Source: Channallabes apus (lineage: Eukaryota > Chordata > Actinopteri > Siluriformes > Clariidae). Taken from it: DNA of 64,000 bases. The position numbers and the translations under genes are program-made. The stretch spans positions 14,023,815 to 14,087,814 of the forward strand of contig CM060115.1 of NCBI GenBank assembly GCA_030522415.1, given 5' to 3'. The notes under the pieces were generated by a model. It saw only the letters and a program-made list of their open reading frames with translations. It searched no databases and was not told the DNA's origin. This document shows, piece after piece, positions 25,123 through 35,800 of the stretch. Every line of letters begins with the position of its first letter. Position 1 is the stretch's first letter.

Positions 25123-27984
25123 GAAGCTGGTTTCCGAGACAGTGGGAATGGTGTACCAGTGTGTTTCAGGAGCAAAGGACGCAGTGATGGGAGCGATGAT
25201 GGGGGGAGTGGAGGTGACCCGTACTGCCCTCAGTGGGGGTATTAACACCGTCATGGAGTCCCGCGTGGGGCAGATGGTCAGCAGCGGAGTGGGTTTGGCT
25301 CTGAACCGATTGGATGGACGCGTGGAGCAGAAGCTCCCGCTGACTGAGACTGAGCTGGGTGAGTGCTCGGTGTGATTATACGACATGTTCTGGATATCGA
25401 TTGGTCAGGAGGTGTTGACTGATTCTCTATAACAGCAGCTCCGACAATACGATAGTTTATATAGTAACTGATCGTTCATGGTTTTTTATTTTAATATTCC
25501 ATTTCAATAAAAAACGTGTCTATAAACATTAATGTGGTGAAGTTGTCCCTGTAAGAGGACACCTGTGGAAGGAGACTCTAGTATCAGTAAAAGCCAGAGG
25601 TTTTGTCCTCAGGACAGAGGAGAAAAGTAAATGGAAGGACTGTATATAGCTGCTATAGCTGGTTTCATGGATGAAAGATGAGACTATTTGTAACCATAAA
25701 TGGATAAATACTATGATGTGTCACTCTTTAATAAAAAAAAAATATTTGCAATCGTTGGCCGATTGCTGTGGCATAAGAATAATAAAACACTTTGAGACAT
25801 GCTGTTATAGAAAAACAATCAACAATGTTTCCATCACACCGTTATATTCACTCTCTCTCTCTTTCTCTTCAGCTGCTGTAGCAGAGTCTCTGCCGAAGAA
25901 CGAGCTCGAGACCTCACTGAGCAACGAAGGCATGGCCTCCCAAAGCTCCGCCCCCAGCTACTTCGTGCGCCTGGGGAAGCTCTCGGCACAGGTTCAGGAG
26001 CGAGCGCTGGAGCTGTCACTCATCAAAGCCAGCGCCGCTCGGGACGCCACGCACAACGCCGTCTCCAAAATCACCAGCACCCTGGACCTGCTGGAGAACA
26101 TGCGAGGAGCCAAAACACTGAAAGGAGCGCAGGAGCAACTGCTCAAGAGGTGGAGGGAATGGAGACAGGAGGGGCTTGAGGAACACGGGGCAGAGGGCAC
26201 GGAGCAGGACGGCCGTGAGGACGGCAAAGAGAACGGAGAGGTGAGGGAGCTCCACTTCATTCAACTCGTGACGTAACTCAGTGTGCCTTATTAAGATAAG
26301 AATAAACTTAAAAATTATTAAATTAATTTCTAAAAATGTTTTGCCTGAATTAATGGTTTTATTTTTTAACATAAGCACATATTCCTATAAAGATGATTTA
26401 ATTATCATACTCGCTCACTCACTCACTCACTCATTATACTGTATAGTGTATACCACATCCTGTATAAAAGGTCACTGGACGGGGTGCCACTCCATCCCAG
26501 GGTGCGCACACACACCCACATGCTCACATGCTCACACACACACTACAGGGATTTTGGGAATGCTAGTTAGCCTAATTTGCATGTCTTTGGTCTGTGGGAG
26601 GAAACCAGCGTACCCGGAAGAAACCCACCAAGCATGCGGAGAACATACGAACTCCATGCACACAGACCCCGAAACGGGAATCGAACCTGGACCCTGGAGC
26701 TGCGAGGTGACAGTATTAACCACTAAGCCACCATGCAGCCAGGAATTATTATAAGTATTGTTAAAACAATACTATTAGTTGGGGCCTCCGAGATGTGCAG
26801 TGGCTAGAGAGAGCTGATTAGCGCTGTCCTCCGAGTGTGTTACACCATCCCAAGGGTGCGTGAGCGAGCAGTTCGAAAAGATGCAGTCGGCTGGCGTCAC
26901 ATGGTTCTGTGGAAACACGTGATAGTCTTCGGCCCTCTTCGGCCTTAATGTGGGAGCCCCCTAGTGACTGGGAGGAATTGGACACGACTAAATTTGGGAG
27001 AAAATCTGAGGGGAAATCCCCCAAAAAATATAAATAAATAATTAGTTAGTAATTGATTTTAAATAAATTATTACAGTGGAAGCTTTGCATATTTCTAAAA
27101 GAGAAATTTTGTGTAGTGAAACGCAAATAATGTAATCCCTTCCTGCCTCCCAAAAATATTATCAATACCAATTTCCAACACTATAATCATATTTTTTTGT
27201 ATATAAAAACAATCAAAACATTTATAAAAGACATGTAAATGAAGTAAAATATAGACATTAAACCTCACTTAACCCTAATTTATGATTCCTCTTGGCACCG
27301 GCTGCTTTAAAAACCAAACTGAAATCGGCTCCCTTTTCTTCTTGCTGCCGCGCTTGATAACATTCTTGGAACCCGTGGTGCTGCGTCTTCACTAAATCTT
27401 GCACAAAATGCAAAAAAAAAAAACCCACAAGAAATTTTATATCGTTGTCACTTGGCTTTCCGCTGACGCAAACAAGTTTTGATCGGCTACATGACGTACG
27501 CGCGGCCGGATGTACTTGCAAAATTTTAGTTCTTTAGGCGAAACATTTGAAAGGCGGGGCTTTCGTATGCCGACACACCACTGTATTATCTTATAATGAG
27601 AAATTATTAAATCAATTTCCTCTTGCTATTGATCATTAATGTTTACAGGATATTTATTTACAGTACTTCTTGCAAATACCTTTATATTTGAGGTGGGTGT
27701 ACAAACTTTTGCACTCTTGTATGCTGTTTTGATTCGATTATTTTGTGTGTGTGTGTTTCTGCAGCAGCTGGAGTGGCGTGCCCTGTCCATGGTGCGCGCG
27801 CTGAGCGAGCAGCTGCACGTGGCGTGTTCGGGCGTGGTGTCCAGTGTTCAGGGTCTCCCCAGCGCAGTGCAGGAGCAGCTGAAGAACGCACGGCACTCGG
27901 CCAAAGAGCTGCACTCGTCCCTCGGCAAAACCAACACGATTACACCAATGCTGCTCGAACAGAGCCGGACCCAGCTCACACAGG

Positions 27985-28026
<42 letters not shown>

Positions 28027-28366
28027 TGTACTGTATACCTTAAATCACATGATTTCCCCAAAGCTCTTCACTTATTCATAAGACAGTAAACCCAGACTAT
28101 CTTCACTCTTCCGTTAGAAACATAACCATCAGTCTTAACAGTTTTAATGCTTTTCATGCAATAACATCCAGGTTAATATGACCTGCACATCATTTTTTAA
28201 TAAAATCAAAACGTAAGTGTGTAATATACAGTGTGTCTCCGTCTTCCACCAGGTGAGACAGTCACTGGACGGAGTGATGGAGTATCTCCTGAATAACACT
28301 CCACTCAACTGGTTAGTCGGGCCGTTCTCGCCCCAGCTGACGGAGCGACTGCCGCGGCCGGAGTAG
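22104..28366 (+). CDS. plin3: Perilipin (PLIN3-type) lipid-droplet coat protein
   Basis: This protein coats cytosolic lipid droplets. Coding exons, all in phase, are 22104-22169, 22456-22651, 23036-23118, 25127-25358, 25873-26240, 27765-27983 and 28253-28366 (TAG), giving 425 residues. That is near the usual length of PLIN2/PLIN3 (about 435). The N-terminal PAT domain is visible ([52 protein letters not shown]), then a short amphipathic repeat region ([14 protein letters not shown]) and the C-terminal four-helix bundle ([27 protein letters not shown]). The block GLDK.EE.LP.L.QP and the QL..RALSM region favour PLIN3 over PLIN2, but the [11 protein letters not shown] ending is PLIN2-like, so the paralogue is likely rather than certain. 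The ATG is the first after the acceptor at 22081-22082. AATAAA at 28461-28466 lies 95 bases after the stop. A gypsy remnant sits in the third coding intron. Confidence 0.88.
22763..22781 (+). repeat. Dispersed 19-bp motif, copy 3
   Basis: This is an exact copy of the 19-base motif at 26-44, in an intron of the plin3-like gene. Confidence 0.5.
23169..25003 (+). pseudogene. Truncated, frameshifted Ty3/gypsy retrotransposon in a plin3 intron
   Basis: Remains of pol lie between two pieces of LTR-like sequence (about 23169-23258 and 24702-25003, the latter ending CCCCGTGTAACA). In order one sees RNase H ([21 protein letters not shown] in the frame from 23221), integrase ([45 protein letters not shown] in the frame from 23814) and the integrase tail ([14 protein letters not shown]). 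Frameshifts near 23780, 24200 and 24600 and missing gag, protease and reverse transcriptase show that it is dead. It lies in the same direction as plin3 and is unrelated in LTR sequence to the element at 32.4-37.6 kb. Confidence 0.85.
25072..25120. repeat. GT microsatellite directly before a plin3 acceptor
   Basis: About 24 GT units form the only candidate polypyrimidine region upstream of the acceptor at 25125-25126. The splice site therefore has G/T alternation instead of a C/T tract. Confidence 0.8.
26410..26740 (-). mobile_element. tRNA-derived SINE, diverged copy
   Basis: This has the same layout as the SINE at 20054-20418. On the minus strand it starts GGCTGCATGGTGGCTTAGTG, with GGTTCGATTCCCGTTTCGG and GGTGGGTTTCTTCCGGGTAC, and runs to TGAG repeats near 26410. 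The 3' core is shortened. Confidence 0.7.
26774..27035 (+). mobile_element. SINE-like retroposon with AAATA tail
   Basis: The stretch from GGGGCCTCCGAGATGTGCAG to GGAATTGGACACGACTAAAT ends in an AAATA-type A-rich tail (about 27022-27045). It has no coding capacity. I recall closely similar copies in other fish but cannot name the family. Confidence 0.45.
27074..27583 (-). mobile_element. pogo/Tigger-like transposon fragment
   Basis: The ends read CAGTGGAAGC on the left and, on the minus strand, CAGTGGTGTGTCGGCATACG on the right. TA lies just outside both (27072-27073 and 27584-27585). On the minus strand a leader is followed by a short frame with an A/R/K-rich start, but no catalytic part remains. 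The class is inferred from the CAGTGG ends and TA flanks. Confidence 0.5.
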
Positions 28367-28460
28367 CGCCTCAAAACTAACACCTTAAAATGTGCCTTAA
28401 ATTATTGTCTGTAAACTCTTTCAGCTGTACTGTGACCACAGGAGTATCAGTGTAACATTC

Positions 28461-28466
28461 AATAAA
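28461..28466 (+). terminator. Polyadenylation signal of plin3-like gene
   Basis: A canonical AATAAA lies 95 bases after the stop codon and 164 bases before the LINE, so the LINE inserted just beyond the transcript end. Confidence 0.6.
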
Positions 28467-28614
28467 GTCTCTAATCAATCATTCAGGTTGTCCAGTGTCT
28501 ACAGAGTCATTTCACCTGCTCTGAGTATCAGTGAATCAGTGAGTCGTTTGGATTCATCAGTAGTGAATCATTTGAGAATCACTAGTGATTTCTCGAGATA
28601 TCTGTATCACTTGT

Positions 28615-28629
28615 GAATTATTTGGGGTT
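28615..28629 (+). repeat. Left target-site duplication of the LINE
   Basis: GAATTATTTGGGGTT is repeated exactly at 39526-39540, directly outside the 3' end of the LINE. Confidence 0.85.
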
Positions 28630-28791
28630 TGGACTTCCGGTTAGCAGCCACATGGAGTAGGACGTGTTGGTTAGGTGCTCCGACAGTTTCGAATTTCTTC
28701 ACTCCCTTATTCGTCTTTAAATGTTAAATTAAAATCTTAGTTGACAATAACTTTGTACTCTACCCCACGGTTATATATTTTTTCATCTGCG

Positions 28792-29589
28792 ATGGCTACC
28801 AGGAGTGTTAAAACCATGAAAAAGGACGACTCTGCGACCCCTCTAACAGTCGAGGCTATCTCTGCGCTGTTAGAGCAACACCGTGATGCGTTAGCGGCGG
28901 AGTTTAAATCATCGTTTAGTTTACTAGAGGGAAAGCTGGATCAGATTCAGGCCCAAGTAGAGGACCATGGACAGCGCTTACCGTCATTAGAACTCGCTAC
29001 AGACGACCTGAGTCAGCGTGTGACGGAGCTGGAGAGCATCTGCTCCGGACTTCGGGAAAACAGCTCAAAGTTAACGGCCAAAGTTGTAGACTTAGAAGGC
29101 CGGAGCAGGAGACAAAACCTGCGTGTTCTGGGTCTCCCGGAAGGTACTGAAGGTGGACTCCCTACCGAGTTCTTCTCCAAGTTTCTGTGCGAGGTGTTTG
29201 GGACTGAAACGCTTCCTTCCCCGCCGGAGATTGACCGAGCCCACCGAATACCTGCATCTAAACCCGCTTCAGGACAGAGACCTCGGCCCGTCATTCTCCG
29301 CGTGCACCGGTACCAGGTGAAAGACCTTCTGATTCGGGAGGCTCGGCGGAGAGGGAAGCTGGAATACCGCGGTCAGCAGCTTCGCATAGTGGAAGACTAC
29401 ACTCCCGAAGTTTTAAACCAGCGAGCCGAGTATAGAGGAGTGATGAGCGAGTTATACAGCCGTGGTCTCCGGCCTTCTCTGCTGTATCCAGCGCGGCTCC
29501 GGATCACTCTGTCTACCGGACAGAAGAAGTGGCTCCGCTCGGTAGAAGAGGCGCAGAAACACATAGACAGTCTGCCGAAAACTACGTAG
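28792..29589 (+). CDS. LINE ORF1 protein (L1-type nucleic-acid binding)
   Basis: An open frame of 265 codons encodes an RNA-binding chaperone that coats the LINE RNA and forms trimers through its coiled coil. I chose the ATG at 28792 (MATRSVKTMKK); an in-frame ATG exists 17 codons upstream but adds no family-like sequence. Residues about 15-95 are a heptad-rich coiled coil (EGKLDQIQAQVEDHGQRLPS). An RRM-like domain follows (RRQNLRVLGLPEG) and then the C-terminal domain (RPRPVILRVHRYQVKDLLIR to LRPSLLYPARLRI). It has no stop or frameshift. Function in retrotransposition is inferred from the family. Confidence 0.85.
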   Translation: MATRSVKTMKKDDSATPLTVEAISALLEQHRDALAAEFKSSFSLLEGKLDQIQAQVEDHGQRLPSLELATDDLSQRVTELESICSGLRENSSKLTAKVVDLEGRSRRQNLRVLGLPEGTEGGLPTEFFSKFLCEVFGTETLPSPPEIDRAHRIPASKPASGQRPRPVILRVHRYQVKDLLIREARRRGKLEYRGQQLRIVEDYTPEVLNQRAEYRGVMSELYSRGLRPSLLYPARLRITLSTGQKKWLRSVEEAQKHIDSLPKTT

Positions 29590-30203
29590 TGCACTATATT
29601 AATATTATTATTTTAATACGCAATACTACAGTTCTCAGGAAAGTACCATTTTTAACTAAAAGTCTGGCCACGTTTACGTCTTTCCCGGTAAGAGTGTTGT
29701 GTTAAACTTGTGAAGGGGTTATTATTATTATTTTTATATTACTATTTTTTCTATTTTTAATCACGTGTGATTTACATGTTTGTATATTTAGAGTTACAAT
29801 GTGACGTGGGGGGAGGGGTGGTGGTGGTGTGTTTTTCTCTCATTGAGAGATTTCAGTATTGGAGTGTGGAAATGTTTTATTTATATATTTAATTATTAGT
29901 TTCTGTAAGTTGTGTCGGAGCAGAAGATGGGGTGGTTAGCGGCAGGAGGATTTGTTGGGTGGAAGATGGAGGAATGGAAGAGCTTGCTGCTGTGTTTGTT
30001 AGCAGCTATCTTTGTTTGTTGGGGTGTAGTGGGGTGTGGGGGGCAGGGGTGCGGGGGGCAGGGGTGGGGGATCTCCAAAGCCAGTATTGTGTTAGTTCTT
30101 TGTATACTGTGTATTTTTAACACGTTGTTCTGTGTTTTACACTTTAAGGCTGACGTTAGGCATCTTATTCATGTTTATCTACCTGCATTTTCTCTCAGGG
30201 AGA
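29590..30203 (+). other. LINE inter-ORF spacer with G-rich tract
   Basis: This is the 614-base spacer between ORF1 and ORF2. On the coding strand, 30021-30070 carries seven or more runs of four to six G separated by two to five bases, a strong G-quadruplex pattern. Another G-rich block lies at 29809-29830. No conserved coding sequence is seen. Confidence 0.7.
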
Positions 30204-32390
30204 ATGAATAGTTCTTTAAACTTTGTGAGCTGGAATGTTAAGGGTTTAAACCATCCGGTGAAGAGAAGGAAGGTGCTCTCACACCTTAAACAACTTAACA
30301 CTGCAATCGCATTTTTACAAGAAACTCACATTCGCAGTTCTGATAATTCTCGCCTTATGTCACGCTGGGGTGGGCAGCACTACCACTCAACCTTTCAGGC
30401 CAAAGCTAGGGGTGTCTCGATTCTCATTAACCCAAACATCTCTTTTGAGCATCATAATGTTATTACGGATATACAAGGTCGTTATATCATTGTTTCAGGG
30501 AAGTTATTTAATACTAATGTAGTGTTGGCTAATTTATATGCCCCTAATTATGACGATGTCTCCTTCTTTGAACATTTTTTCTCTCTTCTACCTGATCTGA
30601 GCTCATACTCTCTCATATTAGGGGGAGACTTTAACTGCTGTTTAGATCCATCACTTGACAGGTCATCTCCCAATCCTATACCTCTGAGTAAATCCGCCAC
30701 GCTACTTCAGTCCTATTTCTGCAGCTTTGGTATCTCTGACATATGGCGCTTCCTTAATCCAAAAAAGAGAGAATACTCCTTTTTCTCACATGTTCACCAT
30801 ACTTTCTTCAGAATTGATTATTTCTTTATAGATAATCAACTGATCCCAATGGTTACTTCTTGTGCTTATCAGAGCATTGTGATATCAGATCATGCTCCAG
30901 TTGTTATGTCTATAAAACTTCCAGATCTCCCTCAAGTTACTAAACATTGGCGCTTTAATTCATCGTTGCTGATGGAGGACGATTTTGTAAAATTTATGGA
31001 AGACCAGATCGTTTTTTTCTTCACCACAAATGAAACACCTGAAGTGTCACGTTTAGTTATTTGGGATGCTCTGAAAGCCTACCTCAGGGGACAGATAATT
31101 TCATACACTGCAAATATGAAAAGGAAGGCATATAAAGAACGAAAAGATTTGACCAACCAAATTAAAGAAATTGACCAGCAGTATGCTCTATTTAAAAACC
31201 CCGATCTCTATAAAAAACGCGTAGAAGTGCAAACTAAGTTTGAACTTATTTCAACGCATGTAATTGAACGGCAATTATTAAAGAGTAGGAGCCAATTTTA
31301 CATTCATGGTGACAAATCTGGGAAACTTTTAGCTAATCAGTTAAAAGGATTTAGAGCACAACAACAAATTACGAAAATTCGGATGGAGGATGGTACCATC
31401 ACTACGGACCATTCTAAAATTAATGATGCATTCAGGAATTTTTATTCTCGATTATATACTTCTGAGTTCCCAAAGGACCATTGTTCAGTTGAAAATTTCT
31501 TGACTCAACTAAATATCCCAACACTGTCCCCTGACTCTAGATTAAGATTAGAAGAGCCCATATCACAAGAGGAAATCAGTTCAGCTATCTCCTCATTGCA
31601 GTCTGGTAAGTCCCCGGGTCCTGACGGGTTCCCTGCAGAGTTTTTTAAATCATTCTCCTCATACCTTGCACCACAACTAGCTTTGGTTCTATCTGAATCT
31701 TTCAAGCAAGGTAAGATGCCTGCGTCATTTAATGAGGCTCGCATCACCCTCATAGCAAAGAAGGATAAGGACCCAACAGAGTGCTCCTCATATAGACCAA
31801 TCTCTCTTCTTAATGTGGATGTTAAAATCCTTGCTAAAGTCTTGGCTCGTAGATTAGAGAATGTTCTACCCTCGATTATATCTGAGGACCAGACCGGTTT
31901 TGTTAAAAATCGTTATTCTTACTTTAACATTCGACGCCTTATGGATATCTTGTACACACCATCAGAGGAGACCCCTGGGTGTGTCCTTTCTTTGGATGCT
32001 GAAAAGGCTTTTGATCGTGTGGAATGGGAGTATTTATTTAGGGCTTTAGAAAAATTCAATTTTGGTCCAAGTTTTATCACTTGGGTTAAATTATTATATT
32101 CAAGCCCCACTGCCTCAGTTCTGACAAATGCTCAACAGTCTCAACCATTCAGTCTTCAGCGGGGAACTCGTCAGGGATGTCCCCTTAGCCCATTGCTCTT
32201 TAACCTCGCCATTGAGCCACTAGCAATTGCATTCCGAAGCTGTAGAGATATATCTGGGATTTGGAGGCAGGGAGAAGAACATAAAGTTTCCCTTTATGCA
32301 GATGATCTTCTACTTTTTTTATCGAATCCAGTCTCCTCTCTGCCACCTGTGCTGTCATTGCTCAGGGAATTTAGCTATTTTTCAGGATAT

Positions 32391-32395
32391 AAATT
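32391..32395 (+). repeat. Target-site duplication of the gypsy element, left copy
   Basis: AAATT is repeated at 37623-37627 just outside the other LTR. Five bases is the usual duplication size for Ty3/gypsy integrases. Confidence 0.75.
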
Positions 32396-32855
32396 TGTCA
32401 TGTCGCCGTTAGTCACAAGTCGGACGCAGATGCAGGCTGAAACGATAATCTTTTATTCTTTATGCACACAAACTCAAGAATGTTCAAAACTCTGTTTAAA
32501 TCAAAAAGGAGGACAAAAGGTCACTCTCTCTCTTTCTCTGTAGAGTCCACGAATTCAGCGTCGCTGCTCCTCAGGTGGATGCTTCCTGAGGGATACGGAA
32601 GTAGTGCTTATAGTAGGTCTTGGTGATCTCGGTGTGTGCGTTCTCTCGACTAACAATGAGGGTGGACGGACAGGTGGCTACGGGGTCGGCTGGTTTAAAT
32701 AGACAGACACAAAAAGGGCACACAGGTGACATTCATTAAATAATAACAGGGGGAGACGTACTCACGTAGACACACCAGGGGGAGACAAAGTGATGGCTCA
32801 GTAGTCCGGGGAACCGGATCTTACTCCCCGAGGCTGTGGTGGTCCAGATGTTATA
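32396..32855 (-). repeat. 3' LTR of the gypsy element
   Basis: This 460-bp repeat matches 37163-37622 with no difference that I could find by eye. In element direction it carries a TATTTAAA at 32701-32694 and AATAAA at 32457-32452 for RNA 3'-end formation. The last 57 bases of the gag-pol frame and its stop lie inside it. Confidence 0.93.
32452..32457 (-). terminator. Polyadenylation signal in the gypsy 3' LTR
   Basis: AATAAA on the minus strand lies about 60 bases before the LTR end. It sets the R-U5 border in the final part of the LTR. Confidence 0.6.
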
Positions 32856-35800
32856 GTACCCCCTCCTCCAGAACCGGCTTCCAGAGGAAGGCGAGGGCGC
32901 CCCCTGCCTCTTGTCGGAGGGCGTGATGACCCCCCCGTCTGCTGGTTCGGTCGGCGGGCGGGACGACCCGGTGGACGCGGCGCTGGGCGGTCCGGCCGTG
33001 CTCTGTGGAACTCAGTGATCAGTTCTTGACCGAGGATGTCCCTTGCCGGCACCCAGCTCCGTTCCTCCGGACCGTACCCCTCCCAGTCAACCAAATATTG
33101 TAGAGCCCCCCCCCTTCTCCGTGAGTCCACTAGTTCCCTGACTCGAAATGCAGGGGCGCCCTCTATCTCCACAGCTCCGGGGAGTGCAGGTTCCGCTGCT
33201 CCCTGGTCCAGTGGACCCCGGACCACCGGCCTAAGGAGAGAAATGTGAAAGACAGGGTGGATACGTAGGTGAGAGGGGAGTTTTAATTTATATGAAACAG
33301 GGTTAATTTGTGCTGTGATCGGGAAGGGACCGATGAACCTGGGGGAGAGTTTCCTGCAAGGGAGGTTAAGACGGAGGTCCCGTGTCGAGAGCCATACCCG
33401 ATCGCCTACCTGGAGCGGATGACTTTCCCTTCTCCGTCTATCGGCATGTCTTTTAAATCGTTGCACTGCTTGGGAGATCTTGGTGTGAGCATCCTCCCAT
33501 ACTTTTTCCGCTTCTTTGAACCACTGATCCACCACGGGCACATCGGTGGGAGTGGCATCCCAAGGACAGAGCGGGGGTTGATAACCTAATATACACTGAA
33601 ACGGCGTTAGGCCGGTTGCGGAGTGGCGCAGTGAATTCTGTGCGTATTCCGCCCAGGTTAAGCAGTCTGCCCATTCGTGCTGTCGGCTGCTGCAGTATGC
33701 CCGAAGATACCTCCCGAGTTCTTGGACCGTCCGCTCGGCCTGCCCATTAGACTCGGGGTGATAGCCCGACGTTAGGCTAACTGTGGTCCCCAACTTCTGG
33801 AAGAACGCTTTCCAGACCCTGGCGATAAATTGAGGACCACGATCGGAAACTATATCTTCCGGTATGCCATAGCAGCGAAACACTGTGGAAAAAAGGGTTT
33901 CTGCCACCTGGAGGGCTGACGGGAGAGAGCGAAACGGGATGAATTTGCACCCCTTAGAAAATCTATCTACGACCACTAAGATAGTAGTGTACCCTTTCGA
34001 TACCGGCAGGTCCGTAACAAAGTCCACTGCAACATGGGACCACGGTCTGTTTGGTATAGGTAGGGGCGTTAGTTTTCCAACGGGTAGACTACGCGGACTC
34101 TTTGTAGTGGCACACACTGCGCAAGACAAAACAACTTTTCTCACGGTTTCCCGCATTTTTGGCCACCAGAACTTTGGTTCCAGTAGGTGAAACGTGCGTA
34201 TGACGCCGGGGTGTCCAGATGCCAGACTCGTATGAGTCTCTATCGTCACTCGTTCACGAAGTGGTTCCGGTACATAGGTCCGATTCGGAGGACAGCTCCT
34301 AGGCACGGGGTTGGACCGTGCCCACTGAACTATCTCCGATTCCAGATCCCACATAACCGGCGCCACCACGAGTGACGATGGTAAAATGGGTTCCGGAGTG
34401 ATAATGGGTTCCGGCGACGGATAACAGCGGGATAACGCATCCGCTTTGATATTTTTAGAGCCGGGGCGATATGTAATCTTAAATTGGAAACGCGTGAAGA
34501 AAAGTGCCCATCGGGCTTGACGTGAGTTGAGTCTTTTTGCTTGTTGGAGGTACTCCAGGTTTCGATGGTCTGTGAGTACCGTGAAAGAATGTTTCGCGCC
34601 CTCCAGCCAGTGTCTCCACTCCTCTAACGCCGCCTTCACTGCAAGCAGTTCTCTGTTACCGATATCATAATTACGCTCGGCAGGTGTTAGTTTCCTAGAG
34701 AAGAAAGCGCAGGGATGGAGTTTCTCAGGGTGGCCATGGCGTTGTGACAGCACCGCCCCTATGCCTACCTCAGACGCATCGACCTCTACTATAAAGGGCT
34801 TCTCCGGGTCGGGTAATTTTAATATAGGCGCAGTGGTGAAAGCAATTTTGAGGCGATGAAACGCATTTCGCGCTTCCGCTGGGAACTCGCGAAGGCGTTT
34901 CGGTTTCCCTACCAGGAGTGATGTGAGAGGTGCTGCCACCGTACTGAAGCCCCGAATAAACCGCCTGTAAAAATTGGCAAACCCTAGGAATCTCTGTAGC
35001 TCCTTAACTGTCGTCGGTTCCGGCCATTGTTGTACCGCCTTGACCTTGGACATTTCCATTTCGACCCCCCGTGGTCCTATGTGATAGCCGAGGAATGCCA
35101 CCTCCTTGGAGTGAAAGGTGCACTTCTCCGCCTTCACATAGAGCCCGTGTTTGCGCAGACGACGAAGGACGGCGGTTACATGAAGGACGTGTTCCGAATA
35201 TGACCGTGAATATACCAGGATATCATCCAGGTAAATTATAACAAAACGGTTAAACATATCCCGAAACACGTCGTTCATGAACCCCTGAAACACCGCAGGT
35301 GCGTTTACCAGACCATATGCCATTACGTTATATTGGTAATGCCCAGATGTTGTGCTAAACGCTGTCTTCCATTCATCGCCTCTACGCACACGAACGAGGT
35401 TATATGCGCTGCGGAGGTCGAGTTTGGTGAAGATGGAAGCGCCTCGGAGTTGGTCGATCGCGGCCGGTACCAGGGGCAGTGGGTGCTTATATTTTACTGT
35501 TATTGTATTGAGTCCTCTATAATCAATACACGGGCGTAATCCCCCCCCTTTTTTCTCTATGAAAAAAAAACCTGCCGAGGCGGGCGACGTGGACCTGCTG
35601 ATGAGCCCCTGCTGGAGTGCCTCACTCACGTATTCCTCCATTGCCCTGGTTTCCACCACTGACAAGGGATAGACACGCGAGCAAGGAGGTGCTTTCCCCG
35701 GCAACAGCTCTATCGCGCAGTCCCACGGACGGTGAGGGGGAAGTCGTGCAGCTGCCCTAGCACTAAACACTTCTTTAAACCGCTGATACTCTGATGGTAT

